64,000 nucleotides of DNA from Streptomyces huiliensis (lineage in GTDB: Bacteria > Actinomycetota > Actinomycetes > Streptomycetales > Streptomycetaceae): NCBI RefSeq assembly GCF_020037025.1, contig NZ_JAIQLH010000079.1:1-64000 (forward strand), read 5' to 3'. This document shows, one piece after another, positions 47,970 to 55,732 of this stretch; the stretch's first letter is position 1; each line of letters begins with the position of its first letter. The notes beneath the pieces were generated by a model, which did not search any database, was not told the origin of the DNA, and worked only from the letters and a program-made list of their open reading frames with translations. The position numbers were made by a program, and so were the translations under genes.

Positions 47970-50708
47970 TCACCGATCGTCCGGGGCTCGTCCGTCATAT
48001 GACGTACGCGCGTTCAGACGCGCCGCGAGCTCCCTGCCCACCCGCTCTCCCGCGCTGCCGTTGGCCAGCACGACGAGACCGCGGTCGGCGCGCGGGCAGA
48101 ACACCGATGCCGCGTAGTAGCCCGGGGGCGCCGTGTCGGACGCGCGCACGCGCTCGGAACGTGGGGTTCCGGCCCGCGTGGCGGCACCGTGGGGGCCGTC
48201 CGGGCGCGGTGTCGCCCCGCACGCCGCGACGTCCCGGCCGAACGGCGCGCCCCGCAGGGAGCGCCGGAGCTCCCCCGCCACCTTGGCCAAGTCCGTTACG
48301 GTGCTCCAGAGTTGGGCCGGGTCCCCGGCCCGCTCCGCGCCGGGCAGCACCCGGCCGGCGGCGTCATGGCCCACGCGGGCCACCGGCGCGCCGTCCCCGT
48401 CGCCGCTCCGGGGCGGGGGCGCGCCGAAGCAGCTGCCATCCAGACCGAGCGGCCCGAGCACCAGGCGCCGCAGCAGCGGGCCGAACGCCTCGCCCGTGAC
48501 GTTCTCCAGCAGCGTGGCCAGCAGGGCGGCCGGCGGCGCGGCAGCCGCGCCGGCCCGGCGGCGGCACAGCAGGTCCGCCAGGGTGACCGGGGCGTCTCCG
48601 GCGCGGCCGGCCTCGGCGTCCGGCGCCAGCAGCCCCTGGTCCACCAGGCGCAGGGCGCCGAGCGCGGCGACGTGCCCGCTCAGCCGCCCCGCGGGGAAGG
48701 CGGTGCGGGGGGTGATGGGCCGGCCCGCGCCGTCGCTGCCCGCCGCCTCGACCGCCACCAGGCGGCCGCCCTCCAGCAGCGCGAAACAGGCCCCCGGCAC
48801 CCGGTGCGCCGCGAGCGCCTCCACGAGACCGGACCCACCGGGGAACGGACGCGGCCCGGGCCCGGTCACGAACCGCCCGCCGCGCCCGTACCCTTCAGGC
48901 CGTCCGTGCACTTCAGGCCATCCGTGCGCTCCGGGCCGCCCGTGCATTTCAGGCCGTCCGTCCCCTTCGGACCGCCCGCACCCTTCGGGCCGTCCGTGCG
49001 CTCCGGGGAGCGCCGACCGCGCCACCCGCCCGTCGGCGCCGCGCGGCACCTCGTCGAGGAGGGTGACGCTCGCGGGGACCAGGTGGGCGGGCAGCCGCCG
49101 CGCACAGTGGTCCTCCAGCGCCGCCGGGGCCGGCCCACGCCCCCCGGGGCGCGGCACGACGTAGGCGGCCAGCCGGACGTCGTCCGGCGCGTCCTCGACG
49201 GCGACGACGACGGCCTCGGCGACGCCCGGGTGGTCGTGGAGCGCCTCCTCGGCCTCCGCCGGATCCGTCCGGTGGCCGCGCACCCACACCTGCCGCCGGT
49301 CCGTGCGGCCGAGCAGCCGCACCTCGCCCGTGCCCGTGCGGCGGGCCGGCTCCCCGGTGCGGAACATCCGCGCCCCGGGCGGGCCGCAGGGGTCGGGCGG
49401 GAACCGCCGGGCCGTCAGCGCGGCCCGGCCCGCATAGCCGCGGGCCACCCCCGGGCCCGCCACGTACAACTCCCCCACCGCGCCGTCCGGCACCGGCCGG
49501 AAGGCGTCGTCGAGCACCAGCAGCCGGGTGCCGCCGTCCGGCCCCGCGGCGGGGGTCAGGAAGGGGCCGAACGACGTCTCGGCCGCTCCGTACACGGCCC
49601 GCAGCCGGCCGGGGCCGAGCAGCCCGGCGAGCCGTGCCGCCGCGGGCCCCGGCGCGCCGCCCGCGACCACGAACCGCCGGGCGAGCCGGTCACCGGCCGT
49701 GCATCCCAACTGCCTTGCCAGGAGCTCTATCTGATCAGGCGTCACCGAGAGGAGGGCGAACGGACCATCCGCCGCGAGCCACTCCCCCGACCCCTCCGGA
49801 TCCAGCGCCCGCGGCGCGAGCAGCACGCGCCGCCCGGCCCACAGCGGCGCCCACAGCCCCGTCACCGCCGCCTCCGAGGCGACCGACCCGAAGACCGCCG
49901 TACCGCCGCCGCCCGTACCGTCGAACTCCCGCTCCAGGGACGCCAGATGATGCGCCAGCCCGCGATGCGTGACCTCGACGGCGAGCGGGAGGCCGTCCGC
50001 CCCGGGCACCCGCGTCACGTACGCCACGTCGCCGGGATCCGGGCCTCCGCCGAGCGGCTCGTCCGGGAGCCGGGCGAGGGCGCCGCACACCTCGGGATCG
50101 TCCGCGTACCGCACCCGTCCCGCGAAGTCACCGGGTCCGTACGGCATCTCGGTGACCAGGAACCGCGCCCCGGCGACGCCGAGCAGGGCACGCGCCGCCG
50201 TCGGCGACTCAGGATCCAGCGGCAGGCACGCCGCCCCCGCCTTCCACACGCCCAGCGTCACCGCGTGCAGTCCGGCGCCCCGCCCGAGCAGCACCCCGAC
50301 GACCGCGCCGCGCCCCGCGCCCAGCGACCGCAGGTACCGGGCCCAGCGGTTCGACGCCGCGTCCAACTCCCCGAAGGTCAGGGCGAAGCCGTCACCGCGC
50401 ACGGCTTCCGCCCCCGGGATCCGGCACGCCTGCCTCCCGACGGCCGACGCCACGCCGTCGGCGCCGCCCACGGCCAGGCCCTCGGCCGCCCGGCGGCGCA
50501 GGCCCGCCGGACACGGGTCCGTCCACACCTCCTGCACCCGCGCCAGGCACCGCTCCCGCGCCCCCCTGGTGCCCTCCGCCCGCCAGCCGGCGGGCAGGTC
50601 ACGGGCGTCCGGCCAGATCGCGTACTGTTCCTCGCCGTTGAGCACGACACACCACTCCGCGCGGGCGACGTCCTGTGGTTCGAACAACGCTGCTCCTGTC
50701 GGGTCCAT
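47970..50708 (-). CDS. MbtH / adenylation / beta-lactamase-like fusion with decayed motifs
   Basis: A 912-residue protein. Residues 1-68 are an MbtH-like domain (NGEEQYAIWPD, PAGWRAEGTRG, CLARVQEVWTD). Next is an NRPS adenylation-like domain (about 75-590), but key motifs are changed. The P-loop reads VTRVPGADGLPLAVEVTH, with no Lys; the TGD motif is RTGEPARR; and the C-terminal catalytic Lys is Arg (ADGRVARSAL). A Gly/Pro/His-rich repeat linker follows, then a serine beta-lactamase-like domain in which the SxxK motif is absent (AGRLSGHVA) and the YxN region is missing. No carrier domain is present. It looks like a paired pseudoenzyme with a scaffold or activation role. ATG at 50708 follows AGGAA. 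Confidence 0.8.
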   Translation of the reverse strand: MDPTGAALFEPQDVARAEWCVVLNGEEQYAIWPDARDLPAGWRAEGTRGARERCLARVQEVWTDPCPAGLRRRAAEGLAVGGADGVASAVGRQACRIPGAEAVRGDGFALTFGELDAASNRWARYLRSLGAGRGAVVGVLLGRGAGLHAVTLGVWKAGAACLPLDPESPTAARALLGVAGARFLVTEMPYGPGDFAGRVRYADDPEVCGALARLPDEPLGGGPDPGDVAYVTRVPGADGLPLAVEVTHRGLAHHLASLEREFDGTGGGGTAVFGSVASEAAVTGLWAPLWAGRRVLLAPRALDPEGSGEWLAADGPFALLSVTPDQIELLARQLGCTAGDRLARRFVVAGGAPGPAAARLAGLLGPGRLRAVYGAAETSFGPFLTPAAGPDGGTRLLVLDDAFRPVPDGAVGELYVAGPGVARGYAGRAALTARRFPPDPCGPPGARMFRTGEPARRTGTGEVRLLGRTDRRQVWVRGHRTDPAEAEEALHDHPGVAEAVVVAVEDAPDDVRLAAYVVPRPGGRGPAPAALEDHCARRLPAHLVPASVTLLDEVPRGADGRVARSALPGAHGRPEGCGRSEGDGRPEMHGRPGAHGWPEVHGRPEGYGRGGRFVTGPGPRPFPGGSGLVEALAAHRVPGACFALLEGGRLVAVEAAGSDGAGRPITPRTAFPAGRLSGHVAALGALRLVDQGLLAPDAEAGRAGDAPVTLADLLCRRRAGAAAAPPAALLATLLENVTGEAFGPLLRRLVLGPLGLDGSCFGAPPPRSGDGDGAPVARVGHDAAGRVLPGAERAGDPAQLWSTVTDLAKVAGELRRSLRGAPFGRDVAACGATPRPDGPHGAATRAGTPRSERVRASDTAPPGYYAASVFCPRADRGLVVLANGSAGERVGRELAARLNARTSYDGRAPDDR

Positions 50709-50720
50709 GGGCGTTCCTGA

Positions 50721-50752
50721 TTCCCTGAGTTCCCTAAGTTCCCTGAGTCCGG
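50721..50752 (-). repeat. Three 9-bp repeats in the leader of the MbtH fusion gene
   Basis: On the minus strand ACTCAGGGA, ACTTAGGGA and ACTCAGGGA lie in tandem, then ATCAGGA, just before the ribosome binding site and the ATG at 50708. Each copy contains an AGGGA that resembles a ribosome binding site. They may bind a regulator or affect initiation. Confidence 0.7.
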
Positions 50753-51000
50753 ACTTTGGAGACCATCCTGCCCGGATACGCCATACGCGGCCTATGGGGG
50801 GACTGCACTCCGCGGGAACGGCGGCCCCGCCGGACCCCTGGTGGGCGTGGTCCGCCGGCGGCGGCCAAGAGATCGCCAACCGGCCGCCAACCACCGGCAG
50901 AGACCCGCGGGATTGACTGCGGACGAGACGCCGGGCCCGGCACTCGTACGCATTCCCCCGTTCCGTCAGGAAAACGGCACCTGCCACGAAGGAGCACCTC

Positions 51001-51534
51001 ATGCATGGCTTCACGGCGCGACGCGTCGCCCTGACCTCGATCGCCGCCTCCAGCGCGCTCGCCGCGTCCCTGGCCCTGGCCGGTTCCGCGGTGGCCGTCG
51101 CCCCGGCGACGGCGACGGCCACCTACGACTGCGGCTCCGCGGGCGCCGGTACCGTCACGCTCACCGCGGCCGACTCCGGCGGCGGCAAGACGATCCGGAT
51201 CGACTCCGCGGACATCCGCCAGCAGTACCCGCTCAAGGCCAACACGGTGACCGCCACCCTGAAGCTGAAGAAGACCTCGGGCGGTGCGGCCGGCGAGGTG
51301 CGGTTCTCCGGCACCGCGCACGCGGCCGCGGGCACGGGCGACCCGATCTCCTTCGGCCCGCTCCCGCTCACCACCGGCTCCCTCTCCGCCGGTGACACCA
51401 CCGACTCGGCCGCCCTCGCGGGCGCGCCGGACGAGAACAACTGGTCCCTGAAGCTCACCGTCAACAAGCCCACCGGCAGCTTCAGCTCCTACTGCACCGC
51501 CACCGGCAACCAGTCGGCCGCCTTCACCTGGTAG
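51001..51534 (+). CDS. Secreted protein of unknown function
   Basis: A 177-residue exported protein. The signal peptide runs MHGFTARRVALTSIAASSAL to about residue 32, ending near AGSAVAVA. The mature part has two Cys (in YDCGSAG near the start and SSYCTATG near the end), likely joined by a disulfide across a beta-sandwich. I see no enzyme motif. It resembles the many small secreted Streptomyces proteins of unknown role. ATG at 51001 follows GAAGGAG at a good distance. A long hairpin follows the stop. Confidence 0.85.
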   Translation: MHGFTARRVALTSIAASSALAASLALAGSAVAVAPATATATYDCGSAGAGTVTLTAADSGGGKTIRIDSADIRQQYPLKANTVTATLKLKKTSGGAAGEVRFSGTAHAAAGTGDPISFGPLPLTTGSLSAGDTTDSAALAGAPDENNWSLKLTVNKPTGSFSSYCTATGNQSAAFTW

Positions 51535-51554
51535 TCCACGGGGGCCACGGTCCC

Positions 51555-51595
51555 GCGGCCTCCCCGAGGAGCATGATGCTCCCCGGGGAGGCCGC
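51555..51595 (+). terminator. Long two-part hairpin after the secreted protein gene
   Basis: Outer arms GCGGCCTCCCCG (51555-51566) and its complement (51584-51595) enclose inner arms GGAGCAT (51568-51574) and ATGCTCC (51576-51582). It starts 20 bases after the stop at 51534. Confidence 0.85.
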
Positions 51596-51708
51596 GCGGG
51601 CGCCCGGCCGCGAGGTGATCGGAGTCGCGGCCGCTGCAAGCGCGGCGTGGGTCATTCTGGTCGGCAGAACATGCTCACGCCTCGCCGCTGGATCCCGACC
51701 GGGGCACG

Positions 51709-52226
51709 ATGGTCGGGATGGCGAACCTCGACGACGCCGGCCACGAACCCGCGCCGCGGACCTGGGCACGGTCAACGCCTTCGCCTCGGCGGCGCTGCAC
51801 CACGATCCGCTCCACGCGGCGCACGTGTACCGCACCCTCGCCGGCCCGGACCGGAAGGACGCGGGCGAGGCCGCGTTGACGTGCCTGGCGTTCCGCGGCG
51901 GCGCGGAACGGGCGGTCGAGGCGACCACGTACCTGCGGATGCCGGGCCTCTGCGAGGACGAACGGGAGGCGGTCCGCCGCGTCGAGACGGTCCTGCGCGA
52001 CGAGGGCGCGCCCACCGGCCCCTACCGCGCTCTCGTCGACGCCCTGGCGCCCGGGCCGCTGGAGTCGTTCACCGGACTCCAGGAACTCGTCAGCCACCGG
52101 ACGGGCCGCCGCCCCGGCGACGTCACGACCTATCTGCGCTTCGCGGTGTACCCCGGCCCCGGCCCCGGCCCCGGCCCCGGCCCCGGCCCCGGCCCCGGCC
52201 CGGCGGCCGAGCCTCTTCGGGGGTAG
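51709..52226 (+). pseudogene. Small protein gene with likely one-base frameshift
   Basis: Two frames must be joined to give a sensible protein. The start ATG at 51718 (or 51709) reads MANLDDAGHEP, then the frame turns meaningless. In the next frame the protein continues AADLGTVNAFASAALHHDPL with regular coding bias to about 52140. Adding one C to the run at 51748-51750 would join them as HEPRAADLGT. The C-terminus is eight Pro-Gly pairs coded by a hexanucleotide repeat. I do not recognise the family. It overlaps the convergent SMI1-like gene by about 100 bases. The lesion may be real or a sequencing error. Confidence 0.5.
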
Positions 52227-53850
52227 GCCCCTCGGAGACAGGCCCGAGCTCCCCGGCGGCGCGCAGCGCGTCCGCCGTCTCCAGGCCGAGCCGGGCCGCC
52301 CAGGTCAGGGCCTGTTCCAGCGTGGCGTCGTCGTCGGTCAGACGGGCGGCGGCGAGCGCCGGCGGCGCATGGCCCGCGTCCAGCAGGGCGGCCCACTGCG
52401 CGGTGGTGAGCGAGAGGTATCGCAGCTCCGTCAGACCGGCCAGGACGGAGAGGTCGGCGACGCGGGCGCGGGAGAGGTCCAGGCCCCGCAGGTTCGCGAC
52501 GGTGCGCAGCACGGCGACGTCGACCGGCTCATCGCCGCTCAGTGCCAGGGAGGTGAGATGGGGGTGGTCCCGGAGCGGGTCGAGGGTGCCGCCGGTCAGC
52601 GTCAGGCACAGCGATTCGACCGGGAGCGTACGCAGCGGTGCGAGGTCGGTGGTGGAGCAGCGGTTCAGGGTCAGCCGCCGCAGGCTGCCGGCGGCCCGCA
52701 GCGGGCCCAGGTCGACCGGGCAGGGGGCGTCGTTCAGGTGGAGCTCCTGCACGGCGGGCGGGAGCTCCTCCGGTATCCGGTCTTCGGAGATCCACGCCCG
52801 GCCGCCGTCGCCCGCGCGGGGAACCGGCTCCAGCAGTTCGAGGTCGTCGTCGTACGTCTCGAAGGCCCCGCGTTCGAGCTGCTCCAGCTGGTGGCCGAGC
52901 AGCGAGGTGACGGAGTCGGCGACGTACTCCGGCCGCCGGTCGTGGTCGCGGCCGATCCGGATGACCTGCCCGGGCCGGCCGTCGGCGGCGGGCGAGAGGT
53001 CGACGGCCAGGTAGTTGCCGTCCTCGCCGCTGGCGAAGGGCACCCATCCCGGGTGCCCGGCGCACCGGCGTACGGTCTCGGGCGGGTCGGCGTCGAGGAT
53101 GACCGCGTGCCAGTCCAGCTCCCAATGGGTCCGGGCCGGCTCCTGGAGCAGGGCGTGCACGGCGGCCAGGTCCTTCAGGGACAGCCAGGCGTTGCCGCCG
53201 AGCAGGTAGCGGTGCCCGATCCCGATGCTGTCGCCGTCGCCGTCGGCCACCCGGTAGAGCGCCCGCAGGTCCGCCGGCAGCGGACGGCCGATGCGGCGCT
53301 CGGCCTCCTCCAGCGCCGCGGCCGAGGCGGGCGGCGGCAGTTCCTCGGCCCGGCCAAGTACGGCGGCGCGCCGCTCCAGGAAGGCGAGCAGGCGGGTCCG
53401 CGCCAGGTCGGGGTCGCCGGCCGGCGCCGCGGTGCCCTCGTCCTGGGTGAAGCCCGGCTGCGGCAGCCGGCAGGCGGGGTCGAGGACGGCCTGCCAGCCA
53501 CCGCCCCGCCCGCGCAGGCTGGTGACGGCGTCCCGCCAGGCCACCAGCCGGTACTCCCCCGACGGCCGGCACTCCACCTCCACGGTGACGCGCTCCCAGC
53601 CCCGCGCCTTCCGCACCGCCTCCGCCAGCGCACGCAGCTCCTCGAAGGGGCTGGGAACCGGGTTGCGCCACAGCGGCTGCCCGGGAACGGCGTAACCGCC
53701 GGCGACGCCGACGCTCCCCGGGCCCGCCGTGCTGTCCAGCACGGCCCGCTGCCACCCCGACGGCGCGCTCGCCCTCAGGCCCTCGGCGATCCGCCGCACC
53801 GCTCGCGCCACCATGGAGTCGCTTCCCACCATGGACTCGCTTCCCACCAT
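52123..53850 (-). CDS. SMI1/KNR4 domain protein with leucine-rich repeats
   Basis: A 575-residue cytoplasmic protein. The middle part (about 170-310) has the SMI1/KNR4 (SUKH) pattern: EEAERRIGRPLPADLRALYR, VADGDGDS and WVPFASGEDGNYLAVDLSP. SUKH proteins often serve as immunity proteins against polymorphic toxins, or as nuclear scaffold relatives in fungi. A C-terminal region has leucine-rich repeats (about 385-500: LRRLTLNRCSTTDLAPLR, LTSLALSGDEPVDVAVLR, LRGLDLSRARVADLSVLA). The tail is (GR)n from the hexanucleotide repeat. Three starts in a tandem 18-bp repeat (53850, 53832, 53814) all have GGGAAG upstream. No toxin gene is seen next to it. Confidence 0.8.
   Translation of the reverse strand: MVGSESMVGSDSMVARAVRRIAEGLRASAPSGWQRAVLDSTAGPGSVGVAGGYAVPGQPLWRNPVPSPFEELRALAEAVRKARGWERVTVEVECRPSGEYRLVAWRDAVTSLRGRGGGWQAVLDPACRLPQPGFTQDEGTAAPAGDPDLARTRLLAFLERRAAVLGRAEELPPPASAAALEEAERRIGRPLPADLRALYRVADGDGDSIGIGHRYLLGGNAWLSLKDLAAVHALLQEPARTHWELDWHAVILDADPPETVRRCAGHPGWVPFASGEDGNYLAVDLSPAADGRPGQVIRIGRDHDRRPEYVADSVTSLLGHQLEQLERGAFETYDDDLELLEPVPRAGDGGRAWISEDRIPEELPPAVQELHLNDAPCPVDLGPLRAAGSLRRLTLNRCSTTDLAPLRTLPVESLCLTLTGGTLDPLRDHPHLTSLALSGDEPVDVAVLRTVANLRGLDLSRARVADLSVLAGLTELRYLSLTTAQWAALLDAGHAPPALAAARLTDDDATLEQALTWAARLGLETADALRAAGELGPVSEGPTPEEARPPGRGRGRGRGRGRGRGRGTPRSADRS
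52151..52200. repeat. GGCCCC hexanucleotide repeat, about 8 copies
   Basis: CCCCGG repeats about 8.3 times without change. On the plus strand it codes (PG)8 at the end of the small gene; on the minus strand it codes (RG)n at the C-terminus of the SMI1-like protein. Each copy is six bases, so length change keeps both frames. Confidence 0.95.
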
Positions 53851-53863
53851 GAACTCGCTTCCC
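53810..53863 (-). repeat. Three 18-bp repeats, each with ribosome binding site and ATG
   Basis: Units 53810-53827, 53828-53845 and 53846-53863 differ at one or two bases. On the minus strand each reads GGGAAGCGA(G/C)T(C/T)CATGGT, so each has a ribosome-binding-like GGGAAG and an in-frame ATG. They give the SMI1-like gene three stacked starts. Confidence 0.9.
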
Positions 53864-53881
53864 TTCTCGCGCCGCGGGCGG

Positions 53882-54415
53882 TCAGGCCTGGTACTCCGTG
53901 AGGTCGATGGAGTGGACGTCCAGGGGGAAGCCGTACGCCGGGTGGGCCGTCTGGCGCTCCGGCTCCATGCCGAGCTTGCGCAGCACGTTCTTTGAGGCCG
54001 CGTCCTCCGGGCGCACGATGCCGAGGACCCGGTCGAGGCCGCGGTCCTGGAGTGCGAACTCCAGGGTGGCCTGGGCGGCTTCGGAGGCGTAGCCCTGCCC
54101 CCAGAAGGGCCGGCCGAGGCGCCAGGTGATCTCCACGTCCGGCAGCACCTCCGGGAGGTACTCCGGAACGGACAGCCCGACGGCACCGGCGAGTTCGCCC
54201 GACCCCAGGAGCTCCACCGCGAAGACGCCGAAGCCCTCGTCGTCCCACTCCTCCTCCCACCGCTCGACGGCCTCCGCCGTACCGTCCCCGTCGAGGACCG
54301 AGCCGTCACCGATCCAGCGCATGACGTGCGGGTCGGCGGTGATGTCCGACAGGGCGATCAGGTCGTCGTCGTCCCAGCGGCGCAGGAGCAGGCGTGGCGT
54401 GTGGATCTCGGTCAT
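53882..54415 (-). CDS. GNAT family N-acetyltransferase
   Basis: A 177-residue acetyltransferase of the RimJ/RimL-like type. It opens MTEIHTPRLLLRRWDDDD, typical for this branch. The acetyl-CoA region is WRLGRPFWGQGYASEAAQAT, with the GQGYA motif, and the C-terminal NVLRKLGMEPERQ block follows. The substrate (a protein N-terminus or a small amine) is unknown. I chose ATG at 54415, with GGGGG a few bases upstream; an in-frame ATG three codons earlier is also possible. It starts 31 bases from the SMI1 gene start region and may share a transcript. Confidence 0.9.
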   Translation of the reverse strand: MTEIHTPRLLLRRWDDDDLIALSDITADPHVMRWIGDGSVLDGDGTAEAVERWEEEWDDEGFGVFAVELLGSGELAGAVGLSVPEYLPEVLPDVEITWRLGRPFWGQGYASEAAQATLEFALQDRGLDRVLGIVRPEDAASKNVLRKLGMEPERQTAHPAYGFPLDVHSIDLTEYQA

Positions 54416-54490
54416 GGCCCCCATACTGCCCTGCGCGCCGCGCCCCGCCGAACGCGGTGCCGAACGGCGACGACCGGGCGGCTCCTCCCG

Positions 54491-55498
54491 CTACCGGCCG
54501 GCGGGAGGGTCCAGGCGGACGAGGGTCGGCAGGAAGACCTCGCGCACCCACCGCGACCGCTGGGCCAGGTGCAGGGGCCGGGCCGCCGCGCACGTGCCCA
54601 GCACGTACGGGCCGATGGGGTGCTCGGTCACCGTGTACCGGTCCCGCCCCGGGCCGGTCCGCAGGTAGGACGAGCGGCGGGTGGCCCGGAGCGGAGGGAA
54701 CCGGAAGGTGCCGCCCCATGTCATGAAGCGGCGGGCCGTGCGGTGGGCCACCCATTCGGGGAGGGTGTCGAAGAGCAGCGTGCCGCGCGGGAAGTGGCCG
54801 GCGCACAGCCGGACTAGGGCGGTGGTCTCGGCCGGGGACAGGTACATGAGCAGGCCCTGGGCGGAGATCAGTACCGGGGCTTCGGTGGCGGCGCGTTCCG
54901 CCCACCGCGGGTCGGTCGCGGAGCAGCCGACGGCCCGCTGCCGCCGGCCGTGCGGCAGCACCGCCCGGCGGAGGTCGAGCACCTCGGGAAGGTCGACCGA
55001 GAGCCAGTGTGCCGTGCCGTCGCCGACACGCCAGAACTGGGTCTCCAGGCCCTCCCCCAGCGCGATGACGGTCGCCCCGGGACGGGCGCGCAGGAACTCC
55101 GCCACCGCCGCGTCGTACAGCCGGGCGCGGCGGGCAAGATACTGCTCGGGGAGCGACCGCGGCCGGCCGAACCACGTCTCCAGGGGCCAGGCACACCGGT
55201 CGACCAGGGCGACGGCGACGGGGTCGTGGAGGAGCGGCGGGTTCCGTCGGGCGGCGGACGCCCGGTGGTGCAGCGTCCACAGGGACGTCAGGGCGACGGA
55301 CGGCAGGGCGACGGATGGCAGGGCGATGGGCGGCGCGTCGGCCTGCGGCAGGGCGGTCTCCGGCGGCGCGGGCTCCGGCAGATCCGTCCCCGGCACGGCG
55401 CTCTCCGGCAGGACGACGGGCGGCACGGCCGGTGCGCCCCGGTCGCCCGGGAGCCCGCCGTCCCCGCCGGGTGCCCGGCCTTCCGCGGAAGTCCCCAT
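54491..55498 (-). CDS. Class I SAM methyltransferase, leucine carboxyl/PPM-type family
   Basis: A 335-residue methyltransferase of the LCMT/TcmP-like family (large actinomycete group). After a 70-residue Pro/Ala-rich leader come TLHHRASAARRNPPLLHDPV, the SAM loop TVIALGEGLETQFWRV and WLSVDLPEVLDLRR, and the later AQGLLMYLSPAE motif that marks this family. Some relatives methylate polyketides at carboxyl or hydroxyl groups; the native substrate here is unknown. ATG at 55498 with no clear ribosome binding site; a shorter form is possible. It is divergent from the lipase gene. Confidence 0.85.
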   Translation of the reverse strand: MGTSAEGRAPGGDGGLPGDRGAPAVPPVVLPESAVPGTDLPEPAPPETALPQADAPPIALPSVALPSVALTSLWTLHHRASAARRNPPLLHDPVAVALVDRCAWPLETWFGRPRSLPEQYLARRARLYDAAVAEFLRARPGATVIALGEGLETQFWRVGDGTAHWLSVDLPEVLDLRRAVLPHGRRQRAVGCSATDPRWAERAATEAPVLISAQGLLMYLSPAETTALVRLCAGHFPRGTLLFDTLPEWVAHRTARRFMTWGGTFRFPPLRATRRSSYLRTGPGRDRYTVTEHPIGPYVLGTCAAARPLHLAQRSRWVREVFLPTLVRLDPPAGR

Positions 55499-55732
55499 GG
55501 GTCGCGTCTACCCGCCGGCCCTGCCGGGCAGGGCGGGCGGCGGGACGACCCTTCTCCCGGGGGTAGCCGGGCACATCCGTGCGACGCCGCGCCGGAGTTC
55601 GACGGCGCACGCGCCGGGTAGCAGTCGCACGGACCACTGCCGCAGCGCACAGCCCACTGCCGCAGCACAGGTCCACCGTCGGGAGGGCGCGCGGCCTCGC
55701 GCCCCATGGGCATCCACGGAGGCATCGCCGCA

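Noticed and set aside
47807..47998. A longer N-terminus for the large SARP from an ATG at 47998
   Set aside because: The extra 64 residues are not SARP-like and overlap the 3' end of the MbtH fusion gene, while GTG 47806 has GGAGGGAGG just upstream.
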